DNA of 64,000 nt from contig VZTI01005024.1 in assembly GCA_013397865.1 (NCBI GenBank), positions 190,887 to 254,886 on the forward strand, read 5' to 3'. This document shows, piece after piece, positions 25,165 through 37,000 of this stretch. Each line of letters begins with the position of its first letter. Within the stretch, counting starts at the first letter, position 1. The notes under the pieces were generated by a model. That model searched no databases. It saw only the letters and a program-made list of their open reading frames with translations, and was not told where the DNA came from. The position numbers and the translations under genes were made by a program. This stretch comes from Struthidea cinerea (lineage: Eukaryota; Chordata; Aves; Passeriformes; Corcoracidae).

Positions 25165-25545
25165 GAAACATGTTAGGATATCACAGAATTGCTAAAAAAA
25201 ATCAGGTTGTCAGAGACTCCTGGTATTCATCGAACCCAGACACCTGCTCAAAGCAGAACTAACTTCAAAGTAGATCAGTTTGCTCAAGATTTTAGGTCAG
25301 TTTTGAAAATCTCCAGGAGCCTCTCTGGATAACACAACCTCCTGTATAAACACTTGCAACAGGATTATATTTTTTCCCTTTTTCTCCAGGCAGGAATTTC
25401 CATGCTTCATTCAGCCTGTTGCCTCTTTCTGTTTTCCAGTGCACCTCAGAGAATAGCCTGATTCTGTCTTTTCTATTCCCCCACGTTCTGCAGTGGGTGA
25501 ATACAGAGTAATTTGTAAAGTCACAGGGGCATGTAGGCAAGTTCT
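25165..25545 (-). mobile_element. old, divergent CR1 LINE fragment
   Basis: Read on the minus strand, this resembles the 3' UTR and adjoining region of an older CR1 subfamily. On the plus strand the ordered blocks are ATCAGGTTGTCAGAGACTCC, CACCTGCTCAAAGCAGA, AGTTTGCTCAAGATTTTAGG, CTCTCTGGATAACACAACC, a central region with CCTGTTGCCTCTTTCTGTTT, and AGAATAGCCTGATTCTGTCTT. This order and spacing follow CR1 3' ends with many substitutions and indels. The level of divergence makes it clearly older than the copies at 41 kb and 62 kb. Both limits are approximate and the terminal octamer repeats are not clearly preserved. Confidence 0.72.
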
Positions 25546-27744
25546 ATAGACCATAACCTGAAGGGCTGTGTGAAAGCTACCCTGCTTTCCTAGCCCCACC
25601 ACAGTCAGAAGAGGATTTGTGGTGAATATTTTAGAATCATCTTCTATTAAATTTCCAAGAAGAAAATTTTAGTCTCCCCTCCTATATGCCCTAGCATCCT
25701 CCGCTTAACCTTTCCGAATGATACCATTTCACGAACCACTGAAGAAGTTATTTTTTCTCCCCTTGCCTTCTACTACACAGCCATAGCATACAAAATTTGT
25801 CCTTTTTTTTATCTCAAGAATTACAAACCCGTCATTTTTTGAGTCTCATGTGATCATGATTATTTGTACCTGAAATAATTTCAGTACTGCCCTGGAGCAA
25901 AAATGCAGTTGGCATAAGCTTTTCTCACAGCACACTGCAAGATAGAGTTGGCTCTGGTGTTTCTGATTTCCCAGCCTGCTTGTTTGACTAATTAGATGTT
26001 GGGCTCTGTAGATGGTTTTGAAATTGTTTATTCCCTGTCTAATGACATTACATGTGTCACAGCAACTGGTAATGTGAGGTGCTCGGCTTAGAACATACCC
26101 AGGAAACATCTGGGGTTAGACACTGCCAGTCTGCAGAGAGCCTTGTTTTCTCTTTATCCAAATAAAACATCCTAGAAAGGGAGGGAAAGAAAGAGATAAA
26201 TAACAACATATCAATACTCAGGCATCCATTACATGGATTGCTAATACATGTTCAATATCTCAGAGAGAGGAAATAAAGGCACAACCTCTGCTTCTATTTC
26301 TCCTGTTCTGCAGTGTTGGCTTGCAGCATTTTATTCCATTTTGGGCAGTATCTACTTTTTAGTTTCTGCCAGATATCCTAGTAGTCTGTAGCTAAAAGTA
26401 AATGCATATATGTAATAAAGGAGCAATAGCTTTGGGTTTTCCAGTGGACTCTAGATTTATTCCATACTTTTCTCATAAAGTAGTTTTGTATTCCAAATGA
26501 TCGCATCTGGCAGCTGCCCAAGTAAAAGAGCCCTGCCAGCTCAAAGACACACTGCCAGAACATTAATATTCATGCTGCATTTTGGTCTTCTCATTTGTGT
26601 ACTTAACTCTCTGAGACACGGGGAGGTCCGTGGGGAGCACTGATGTGGGAGCTTCAGGCAGTTGTGCATCAGGATTTCATTAAAAAACCACAGAAGAATA
26701 CAAATTTTAGAAGCATAGGCCCACTCCTGCCCTTAGAGGTTTATTAAATAATAGCTAGCAAGCATCAGGTGGGACTATAACCTGGAAGTTGCTGAAGCTG
26801 TTGACTGTCCTAGCTTTAATCCAGAAGAAAGCTAGGATTGTAGGTTTGTGTTACAGCTTCTGGAAGGTACTTGAGAAAATGTAATCCAGTTCCTACAGAC
26901 ATCTGTAATGAGGAAAGTGAAGTATGTTGCACTTTCCAATTAAAGGAAACCCACAAGCAAACCTCCTTTTTAACCCATCAGAAGTTATGTTAGATTAACG
27001 TAGTGTGTATTAGTTTACATGAAGAGATTCCAGTACACATATTCTAAATGAATTTTTTTGGAAAAAGTATTATTGATTTTGTAGGAATTTCTTTCAAAAT
27101 ACATTTTTTATAATATAATAATTACAGGAAATAAAATAAAAATTTATGTGTGATGTTATTAGCATTCCCAAAATTTATCCTTGCCTCCTCCGTACCTTTA
27201 GGAACATTTTTGTTATGTTCTCTGTAAAAAGAAAGCCATCATGCAATAGCTAGAGTGTATTTAGAGGAATTTTTTGTGTCTCTTACATGAGGAACAGTGG
27301 CTCAAACCTTCAAAGTGTTCCTAGGACTCCAGTTAAAACTGTAAGTAGTTGCAAAAGATCCTCTAGTAAAATAGCATAAGTATGGAGAAAGCTTATAGTT
27401 TTGCTCTCCTTCATTCTAAATGGATTGTTTTCCAGCACATATATAAATGCTGTTTCTAGGCAGAGTGGGTTAGTGTGCTGTTTTGGTGCAAAGAACAGCA
27501 CGGTTTATCATGGCCTCACATGACAAGAAAGGCAGGTACAGTGAGGGCCCAGCTCATTGCTTACTGATCACATTCAGCACAGTCCTATTCTTTTCTTCAA
27601 CTAGGTGCTGGTTATCAGCCAAACAATTTTTCTTTCCATCAGGTAAAAGCACTTGCCTTCCAAATTAAGGAAGAATTCAGTATTTTTAGAATATAACCAC
27701 AAGATTGACCAAATAATCCCTGATTCTTTCTCCTGTAGTCTATT

Positions 27745-27790
27745 ACTTTAACTCCTTATTGTTTGTCACTTTAACTTCTTATTGTTTGTC
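27745..27790. repeat. 23-bp tandem duplication, one mismatch
   Basis: Two 23-bp units beginning ACTTTAACT and ending TTGTTTGTC lie at 27745-27767 and 27768-27790. The only difference is one C/T change in the middle. Confidence 0.9.
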
Positions 27791-27993
27791 TCCTTTATAT
27801 AACGATAAAATATTTAGCTAGCCTTTACTTTAATTATGGCTGTAGTTATATAAAGGAAAAATAAAATGACAAAAAAATAGCTTCTTCTGTAGAGGGAAGT
27901 TTGGAAAAAGATTTTGATTACAACCAAGATTCACTTTAACTGAAATGTTCATGGTAAACAAAAATTTTAGGAATGGGACCTGTCATGTAATCA

Positions 27994-28012
27994 AAACAAA
28001 AAAACAAACAAA

Positions 28013-28047
<35 letters not shown>
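27994..28047. repeat. CAAA units and 34-base poly(A)
   Basis: AAAAC and CAAA units lead into an uninterrupted run of 34 A at 28014-28047. It could be an orphan retroposon tail on the plus strand, but the upstream sequence is not recognisable as any LINE or SINE. Confidence 0.9.
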
Positions 28048-28053
<6 letters not shown>

Positions 28054-30874
28054 GATCTTAAAGAGATTTTTCCCAAATAAAAACAACAGTGGGGTGTAAA
28101 TAAAATGGCATTTTACCATATTAACCTTTTTTTGACTTCAAAATTTTGGACAGATTTAGCTATCATAGACAGAGAAAATTATAGAAAGCATCAGACTTTT
28201 ATTTTAGCAGAGGGCAAAAGGACAGGTCAGGGTACAGACAGCTGCTAGGAGGAGGTAACACAGTCCCTCTGAGCTTGACCATCTTTTCTGCCCAACAGTA
28301 CAGAGCAGAGATTTTTATGACAGTTTAACCCCTTGCCAACTTTCATGAAGAATGCATAGCAAGTAACCATTAACTTCTGGATCGTATGCATCACAGGAGA
28401 TCAAGTATTATTTAGGATGAATAAAACTCTGCTAATTTTTTTTAGATTTTTCATCTAAAAATGCAGTGGATGAGTAGCTAATAAGACATACACAAGAGCA
28501 TAGCATTTGCCCAATATTGCTGTGACAAGTTCAGCTTGTGTTACAAAACTAAGATTTAAAGAATCCATTTCAGACCCCCCAACTAGTTTGAAAAAGCAAC
28601 TTGATAATTTCAGACTACTTGAAAAAAGAGTTTTTATTCAATGCTGAACATGTAAATGTTAAAGACCCATTTGCTCTTCTGCTATTGTGGTCAGTCACCA
28701 AAGAACACTTTTCCATAGCACTCTTGCAGAGAAGTCCCAGTCCCAGACAAGAAATATATTTTTTTTAAATCAAGGGAATGTATTGTGTACTTTCTTAATA
28801 GCATAACTTTTTACATCAACTGATAGAATAGAGAAAGAAAAATCTAAGAAATGCTAACGCTAAAGAGTCTTTTCTCTATACACACATACCCATATGCTGA
28901 GGAAATAGCTACAGAAACACAGGGATGACTTGACTCCTCTCAGACACGTATGCCTATGCAATTATAAATGCACTTTCAGATATTCATAGCATTCTCTAGA
29001 CCATTTGCTTATCTTGAAATATTTTTCCAGAAGAAAATCCAACTTGTTTTCCTGTACTAGGTTGTCTTAAATAGATAGATATTTTCTCTTTGGCTACATA
29101 AAGCTGAACACCCACTGTAGAGAAGTGGTATTCTTCTGCTGCTATAGCACCGTATGGGAGTACTTAGAAGGGTTAATCATTAAATAATTATGCAATGAAC
29201 AAAATAATTGATTTATTGGTCTTGCTGGTGGCAAATGAGAAAATTATAGCATAGCAACCATATTTTTACATAGTTATTTTTTCCAGTCCATTTCCAAGCT
29301 CTCTGTACCTGTACTATTAAAAAAAAAATCCCTATTGAGTATCCCCATTTATGTTTCACAATTTGGTGTCTCCAGTGCTCAAAGCTGATAGTTGCTATTT
29401 TTTTTTGTCTTAATTCCATAGCTGCCTTCCCGCTCGGGTAGTCCACAGAAAGCTGTATGAGTGAAATTCTGGCCTGAAGCTGCCTGATTTTCAATTGAGA
29501 AGGAACAAGAACATTTACTTCATTCTAAAAATGGGAATATTTTTCATTTTCCCTTAAAATGGCATGCAACCAGAAGAAGAGAACCACAGGGGCGGACAAC
29601 ATCTCTGAATGTGTTGTAACTAACACAGACAGTGCTACACCACAACTCCATTTCCAAACCAGTACAGGTATCAGATGTGTTAACGTTGAGAGAAGGTTAT
29701 ATTTACAAAAATTTAATTAACCAAAGTATGCCTTTTCCAAAACGTGCCATTGACCTCACAAAATTCTGGTGTATCATAACATAGTAGGCTACCACCCACC
29801 CCATTGCCAAAATCTCCTGTTTTCCAAAACAGTGGAAAATATTGCAGTAGAAAATACTTTAAACCATTTTTTTTTTTTAATGGCTAACCTCCCTGAAAGA
29901 AATTTATTAATTCTCTTGCTCCATGTTGTACAGTAAAATGTGTGTGTCCTTTGGACTCAGTAAATTACATAAGACCTGCTGCAAGAAGCAACATGGTGGT
30001 AGAGTAAAAAATCAGAGATAAATACGATAGGCAGCTGAACTAGTGGTGAGAGTTTTTTGGTAAAATTACAGGATTTAATTAATTTAGAATTATATAAATT
30101 TGTGGAGTATGATACTTCTTAGGACCAGGAGTACACCAGAATTGTTATTAAACAAACGTTTTTCAAATAAAAGAAATATTTTTGTGGATTTGGCTACTTT
30201 CTTCATTCTTTCATCAAAAGAACCTAAACACAAAACTGCAATACTTAAAATGACTCTTGTCTTGTAAAATCAAACCTAAAAATTCTTTCTCTTAACTACT
30301 CTTGAAAATATTTGTATGGCAAGTGAAAAGAAGTGTCTTTTTTTTTTTTCAACAGTCTTTTCAGGTTTCTTGAGAAAAGGCAGTTTCAGCTAGGCTTGCT
30401 ATTTCTGCAGATCAAATGCTTACAACTTAAATATTTGTAAAGAGTGAGAAAAATAACTCCATTTTCTATAGCTGATTCTGAAACCTTTGTTCCCTTTCTT
30501 TGAATAGGCGTAGGCAAACATGTAATTTGTCCTGCCTTTTGTCTAACTGCAAACAATAGATTAAGTTCAGCTGAACATGCAAGGGAAAAGACAAAAGCAA
30601 ACATTGTCAAGCGCTTTCCATGAGCTGGATTTTTTTTCTCCTGAAAATGCCAGAGTGCGGTGAGGCTTTTCTTCTCTTTGTTTTAATAATCATATCCAGC
30701 GGGTATGGCTCTCAAGGAAATTGAAAGGTCAAGACATGTGCACACTTATGGCTGGGGTGATAGCATAGGCTTGTACATTTTCTGCTGGAAGCTTTTGCAT
30801 AACATCTGCGAAAAAGATGCAAAAAAGTTAAATTATTTAAGGCATAATCCAGATGGCTTTTAAGATATTATTTT

Positions 30875-31018
30875 TTTCTAATATATAATCTAAATCTAAC
30901 ACTCTGTTTCAGTTTAAAGCCATTCCCCCTTGTCCTATCACTGCATGCCCTTGTAAAAAGTCCCTTGCCAGATCTCTTGTAGAATCCCTGGAGCCTTCTC
31001 TTCTTCAACTTCAGAGGT
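30875..31018 (-). mobile_element. CR1 LINE scrap lacking its 3' end
   Basis: On the plus strand, ATCTAAATCTAACACTC, TTTCAGTTTAAAGCCATTCC, CCTTGTCCTATCACTGCATG and CCCTTGTAAAAAGTCCCT are the reverse complement of the CR1 block just upstream of the 3' UTR end. A short internal deletion follows, and then CTGGAGCCTTCTCTTCTTCA. The last ~200 bp expected of a CR1 3' end are missing on the left. CR1 normally loses its 5' end, so this piece is probably a relic cut by a later deletion. It has no coding capacity. Confidence 0.88.
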
Positions 31019-32932
31019 AGACCAAGCAACGGATGGCTGGAGATCACAATACTTTTGTGCTAGTTAGTGTGGATAAAACCCTTGCACTGCAATTCTTAAG
31101 TGTGAAGAAAACAATAGAAAATTTTACTGTAGGGTAAATTTTATACGACAGACTCATACCCTGCATCATCCCTTGTTATGTAACTTTTGCTTGTAAAGCA
31201 CAGCAGCTTTGTTTCACTGATTCCCCCGAGATATAAATTACACTAGATTTACTTAAAATTTACTTAAAATATACTACCCTGACCAATTTAATTATATTTT
31301 GGTTACATTTTGTAACAGATATCAAATGCGGTCCATGGCAGTCTGATCTTTTGATCAAATCACAAGTTCACGTATGTGCTACTAAAAACTCATGTAGGGG
31401 AAACAAGCAGCTTAATATTAAAATTCAATTCTTTGAACATTGAAGCATCATAGGAGTGTGATGTCTAGTTTTACTGAAAGCCATAAATATATATATTAAT
31501 TTGATACCCATACCCTAAGGTTGTCATATTGTTATTAGGTAGAGTTTCTGACTCTTGAAAAACTGTAGGAAAATCCAAAATTTCATTTAAAATAAGGCAT
31601 GCTAACTTCAATCCTTTATTGAACTTCTGGGTGAAAGTGTGGTTCTTATGAATTTGAGTAATCACAAAGTTCATCAACAGCACAGGAAAGGAGATTTCAT
31701 TTACCTCCTCTGTTCTTTGGAGACATGCATTCAGCATTCTAGAGTCTTAATTCTTTTCAGAATTGCTGTATTTCTTATAAAAAAGGTTTGTAATAAAACA
31801 ATGATTTCACAGACAAAGTATGTGATTTCTTACCCTCTAACCAGTCCCTGCCACACAAGATTTTAATTTTGTTTAATATTAGTAACAGAAAAGTAGATTT
31901 TTGCCCATTCTATCATATGAGGAAATAATATTAAAAAAATCAGGCTTTTTACTCTACCAATGATTTCATTTGAAAAAAACCAACCAAGTTAAATTTAGCT
32001 TTACTAATGCTATTTTTAATAGCAAAATTCACTGGTATGAAAAAAAGAATCAAAAATCTGCTCTTAGAAATCTTTCTTAGAAAGTTTACATTGGGACACT
32101 GTAAAGCAAGACAGAAAAAATGAAAATTGGCTTTCACAGTGATGGTGAATGGGACATGCCAAGTGACTTCTTCCTCCTCTCCAAACCTCACTGTATCTGA
32201 GCATTTTTTTTTTCTCTAGGAATGAAATTTTATGATAATTTCAGTCAAATACATACATGATTTTGTGATGCCCATGGCATGCTTTGGAAAAGGCATGCTT
32301 TGGTTAAGTGTTTGTAAATATAACCTTCTTCCCACCCTAGCATATCTACTCACAAGATAAACAACCTAACAGTCAAAAAATCTTCCCAGCATCTGTAAAG
32401 GAATATTTAAAATTGTATCTATTAAATGCTATAGATGTGCACTTTTTTCCATTAACAATTGCATAATTTGGATGAAAAATATTAAATCTAACTCTATTTA
32501 GTTGGTTTTCATAGTGGAATATGTTGGTATGAAAGGATAAGCTTGTTACTGTTTTGCTAAAGCAGAACAGACAGTGTGAAAGTGATCATGAGATTAAATG
32601 GTGTATTAAAAGTAGATGAGCTTTGGCACAAAAAGTGGCTTTCCTGTGTTCCTCATATCACTTTGATTCCAATGTTCAGCAGAGCATGAATGAAGTAAGG
32701 ACAAAAGTGTGTTTTGTCTTTCAGTGAGCTAAATAATGGTTCAGATTTTGCTTAGCCAAATCTCCATCTGAATTAGAAACTACACTCTGTACAGGGAAAT
32801 ATGGATTCTGCCAATTAATGTATGGTTTGGTATAATTTAATTCGAAATGCTTTTAGAAACAGGAGGGTATTTGTCTGATAATGCTGAAGAACAGAAAATC
32901 AGACAATATGTGAAACTCCAATTCAGGTTTGT
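31019..32932. other. unique AT-rich noncoding interval
   Basis: No gene or known transposon was seen. Two tiny direct repeats are visible. An 11-bp TTTACTTAAAA-type unit is doubled near 31247-31268, and GGCATGCTTTGG occurs twice at 32276-32287 and 32292-32303. Confidence 0.55.
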
Positions 32933-32937
32933 GTGGT
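32933..32937. other. left target-site duplication GTGGT
   Basis: GTGGT immediately precedes the TG that opens the LTR at 32938. The identical pentamer follows the CA that closes it at 34016. A perfect 5-bp duplication is the mark of retroviral integration. Confidence 0.92.
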
Positions 32938-33110
32938 TGTATTGGGTTTGCATGGCCTGGTTTTAGGGAGCAGGGGGACCACAGGGGTGGCTTTTTTGAG
33001 AAGCTGCCGGAAGCTTCCTCCATGTCTGGCACAGCCAATCCCTGGTGGCTCCAAAGATGGATGTGCCTCCAAGGTGGGCCAGTTAGAAATGGTAACACCT
33101 CTGTGATAAC

Positions 33111-33118
33111 ATATTTAA
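33111..33118 (+). promoter_or_regulatory. TATA-like element of the 32.9-kb LTR
   Basis: ATATTTAA lies about 170 bp into the LTR, in the expected place for a U3 core promoter. An early AATAAA only ~20 bp downstream (33130-33135) is too close to serve as this LTR's polyadenylation signal. Confidence 0.45.
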
Positions 33119-33480
33119 GAAGAAATCCAAATAAAAGTTGTTACACAGTTTTAACTTTGGCCAGAGAAGAGCAGAGTGAGAACATGTGAGGAGAACACGT
33201 GCAGACACCAAGGTCAGTGCAGAAGGAAAGGGGAGGAGGTCCTCCTGGAGCTGGATCCAGGATTCCTCTTCAGGCCCTGGTGAAGACCACGATGAAGCAG
33301 CTGTGCCCCTGCAGCCCATGGAGATCCGTGGGTATGCAGAGATCCATCTGCAGCCTGCAGGGGAGGAGCCCCACACTGGAGCAGGTGAATGCCTGAGAGG
33401 AGGCTGTCAGCCCATGGGAGACCTGTGGAGAGGAGGGCCCTGCTCCCATGCTGGAGCAGCCTGTCCTTGGAGGACTGCAC

Positions 33481-33652
33481 CCCGTGGAAGAGTGACCCAC
33501 GCCGCAGCAGTTCTGGGAGGACTGTTTGCCCGTGGGATGGACTCACGCTGCAGCAGGTCACAGAGAGCTGTTGCTCTTGAGGTGGAGCCGCATCGGAGAA
33601 GGTCACAGAGAACTGTCTCCCGTGGGAGGGACCCCACGGTGCAGCAGGGGAA
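33481..33652 (+). repeat. degenerate ~47-bp tandem units inside the LTR
   Basis: Four imperfect units start near 33481, 33529, 33574 and 33619. Shared elements are CCCGTGG(G/A), a GACxCACGC-like segment, GCAGCAG, and GAGAxCTG. Internal minisatellites of this type can vary in copy number between members of an LTR family. Confidence 0.75.
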
Positions 33653-33830
33653 CGACTCCTCTCCCTGAGCAGTGGGACAAAACTACAGGTGATGAACTGA
33701 CCATAACCCCCATTTCCTGCCTTCTTGCATTGCTGGGGTAGGAGGTAGAGCTGGGAGGAGGGAGGGTTAGGGGAAAGGTGTTTTTAAGGGTTTATTTTAC
33801 TTCTCATTATCTTGCTCTGATTTTGTTAGT

Positions 33831-33836
33831 AATAAA
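33831..33836 (+). promoter_or_regulatory. polyadenylation signal of the 32.9-kb LTR
   Basis: AATAAA sits in a T-rich context about 185 bp before the LTR's 3' end, the usual location near the R/U5 junction. Confidence 0.55.
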
Positions 33837-34016
33837 TTTATATCTGTGTTTTGAGCCTGTGTTGCCTGTGATAGCATTTGGTGAGTGATCTCTCCTGGTC
33901 CTTATCTCAATGCATGAACCCTTCATTAAATTTTCTCTCCTCTGTTCAGTTGCAGAGGGGAGTGAGTGAGCTGCTCTTATGGGTGCCTGGTATCTGGCCC
34001 GGGTCAACCCACGACA

Positions 34017-34021
34017 GTGGT
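34017..34021. other. right target-site duplication GTGGT
   Basis: This is identical to the pentamer before the LTR's first base. Together the pair confirms the exact element boundaries. Confidence 0.92.
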
Positions 34022-37000
34022 GGATTTCTATCTGAAGTTTCTCACAGTCAGGTCCTGCTTATTTGTGAACACTGAAATAAGGGGAATTTCTTGAAAAACT
34101 CTGAGCAAAGATGCAATTTTTTGAAGTGCCACAACATCCATTGTGTAACTCATTTGGGAAGACAGGTAGCTTGAAAACTAAAGCATTGAACAAATCCTAT
34201 ACTGCATGAATGAGGCTTTTCAGGACTGCCTTAGCAACCACTAAGCAACAATCAAATGATCTTGCATTGAGGATAGCTGGCAACATGGAACAGCTTGATA
34301 GCAGCTGAGATCTGATGGTTTGTAATGTGTAGGATGTGATTACTAATTCAAATTAGAAAGCATTGGCATGTGCTTGTTTATAGGAAAAACACAATGCTAG
34401 CCTAGAAACCATTACATTTCATAGACTTGCATAGCAGCCTCATCAAATAAACTCATTGCATCAACTGTTGCCACTACAAGGAAATGAAATCCTACAGGAA
34501 ATGACAGGGTGAGTTCTATAAAGTCAATAAGCATTTCTGTGTCTAAGTATATATGACTAATGTTGTGATTTTTTTTTCTTTCCCTCGACTTTAAAGGCAA
34601 GATGTTCCTATAAGTGTTTTTCTGCAGGACTCTGTTAGAGCCTGTCAGATGCTGTTAGTGCCAGGCTTTGTCTCATATAAACTCACACATACCCAACTGC
34701 TTGGACTGTTGCCATTCCTGAAAGGTGAGTTCTGGAAAGGAAAATGACGCATGAAAATCCCTCCTCATGACTGCACCTGCCTGTGCTGATTCTGGTAAAG
34801 GAGACCATCAGCACCTCACAGCTGTTTCCTGCATCCTTATCTTCATGGCCTGTTTCTTACCCTGGCTCTTGAGTTTTTGTGTTTGGGGTCTCTAGTTGTA
34901 TAAATGGGATTATCTGTTCTCAAAATGGACCATGTTTGCATTAGGATAGGAAGAAGCAGGAAGGTGTCCCAAGCAGGGATGGAGAATGAAGTCCCAGCAG
35001 AAGTTCTGCATCTTGTGACATTCTCTTCCATTCTTTCATTTCTCTCTTCCGTGGTGAAAATATTTCACTCTGTGGCAGCAAAGTTAACAGGCAGAGGCTG
35101 ACAAGAGATGAGCAGGGACAGCTGGTTACAGCACAGTCTGGCGTGTTCTCCTTGTATATAGTAGTAGGTGATTCACAGGAACATGGATTTCAAGGAAAGG
35201 TTGATCAGTCTAAAGCATGAGAATCATCTATCTAGAAATGCTAGAGCTAAGTCGGTGTCAGCTTTCTAGCAGTGACAGGATAACCTCAGCTGCAGGCTAC
35301 TATTTATCAGTTAACCTTGCCCTTTCTGTTGCTTACTTGAAATAATAACATATTCTTCTCTGCTTATAGTAAAAATAAATATTTTACTTGTACAGGGATG
35401 TCAGGTTGAGCCATTCTGAGTTTGAGTTACAATAAGGAACTGATCAGAGTAGATTAATAGTTTATAGAACTGAAGTTCAAACATGCCTACTAATCCACAT
35501 GCCTGCATGTTCCCAAGCGTGCTGTTTATTTTATTCCCTTTATAAATGATTTAAAAAAGAAAAAATTCCATTCACAGTAAGTAATTTTCCCAATGGATAT
35601 GATGTCAAATTTTCTGGTTTTAATTCAGTCAATTAATTATATTGTATTGTCTATAATTGTTATACTAAGGATGGGAAAAACAATATTTGAAAGTGTATTA
35701 AAATATCTTAATATATTTTTTTAAAATTTAGGTTTAAAGACATTTTTACCATGAGTGTGATTCACTAGTGAGTTGATGACTTGCTTGTACTTCCCTTTAA
35801 ACTATTTTCTGTGGACCATTATTGAGTGTGATTTCTACCATAACTGGGAGTGTAATGACAGCATCACTGTCGACTAGCACTTTTTAAAATCCATCATGCA
35901 TCAAAACAAAGCAAAACACAACAGAAAAATGCAAAAAATGCTCAGCAGTATGGTGTTCACTATAGACTAACATTTCCAGTCTCTGACAGGTTTGTATAAA
36001 CTCATCGTGACACATTGTTGCAGCATTTGCTTCTTAAACTGGAAGGATTGCATTCATTGCAGTACTTCCATAAATGCAGTAAGTATAGTCTATACATAAG
36101 GTCATCTGCATGACAGTAACTTTCTGAATCCTCAGGTCTGGTCCAATGAGATACTAATTTTTGTGTTGTAATCTGCTTTGGAGAATGAGTGCTAGGTCTC
36201 AGCAGCTCTGTCAGTATAAAAATACTGCTCTGAGTAATTTAGACATTACTGTAGTAAAAGAAAGTTAATTTGGGTTGTTTGGTTGTTATAGTCAGTCTTC
36301 TCCTATTAAAATAAAGTTAAAACTCTCTCAGAGTTTTGGGAATTGCAAATTGGCAATTACCTAGCTATTAAAAGTAGGAGTGGCAACAAACATCCCTTCA
36401 CCTTGGACTGGTATCCTCAGTGCAGTCCACCCAGTTCATTACTGGAATGGCTGGATAGCCCTTGTCCCCTCTTATTGCATGCCTGAGACCACTGTCGTTT
36501 GCCAGAAAATGCTTTGCTGAACTGAAGAATTCCTGACTCCTTACACCTCACTAAAGAAGGTTCCAAAGGCAGCAGAGAGATGAGTCAGTGAAGCAGCAAA
36601 GCTGATACACCACTGTAAGGAGGATGTAGAGAGCAGAAAGCACCGAAGGGAAGGCTGAAGGGTAAGAGTGGTGAGAGCACACCATGGCTTTATGTCCGGA
36701 GCTGCAGAGCAGTACAGCAAATCTGGTGGTGCTCAGCTGCCTAGGCTTTGGTTACACAGCAGCAGTCGCACGTTTTTGGCTCAGCAGATCAAATGGAGTA
36801 TTCACTTATCTAAGGTTGCCTGGTCAGGTCCAAGCACATGTGCTATGTAAGGAAGGATCTAAATAAATAAATATAAAGCAGAAAATATGAGTTAAAAAAA
36901 AATATTTATGGGTTTGATATTTAAAGACCAGTTAATCCAATTTAAATCTGTAATTAAAATCTTTTATGTCTATTCAACTTCAATTTATCTTCTTTTTTTT

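Larger units (their letters stand above)
25546..30874. other. unique AT-rich noncoding interval
   Basis: No gene or transposon was recognised. It contains a 23-bp tandem pair at 27745-27790 and a CAAA/poly(A) tract at 27994-28047, both listed separately, and short T runs near 29871 and 30341. Confidence 0.55.
32938..34016 (+). mobile_element. 1079-bp solo LTR, endogenous retrovirus (ERVL-like)
   Basis: The element opens TGTATTGGGTTTGCATGG and closes GGGTCAACCCACGACA, with TGT...ACA ends and a perfect GTGGT duplication on both sides. It has a TATA-like ATATTTAA at 33111-33118, consistent with a U3 promoter, and an AATAAA at 33831-33836 about 185 bp before the 3' end. These fix the plus orientation. 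The middle is much richer in G and C than its surroundings. It contains four degenerate 45-48 bp tandem units starting at about 33481, 33529, 33574 and 33619, each with a CCCGTGG-type start and a GCAGCAG-type core. The 160-aa open frame at 33186-33668 is a by-product of this repetitive, stop-poor sequence. No internal retroviral genes remain. The 5-bp duplication and overall look suggest a class III (ERVL-like) bird element, from memory rather than a search. Confidence 0.93.

Noticed and set aside
33083..33741. Many overlapping frames on both strands
   Set aside because: All lie inside the solo LTR at 32938-34016, where G/C-rich tandem units lack stop codons.
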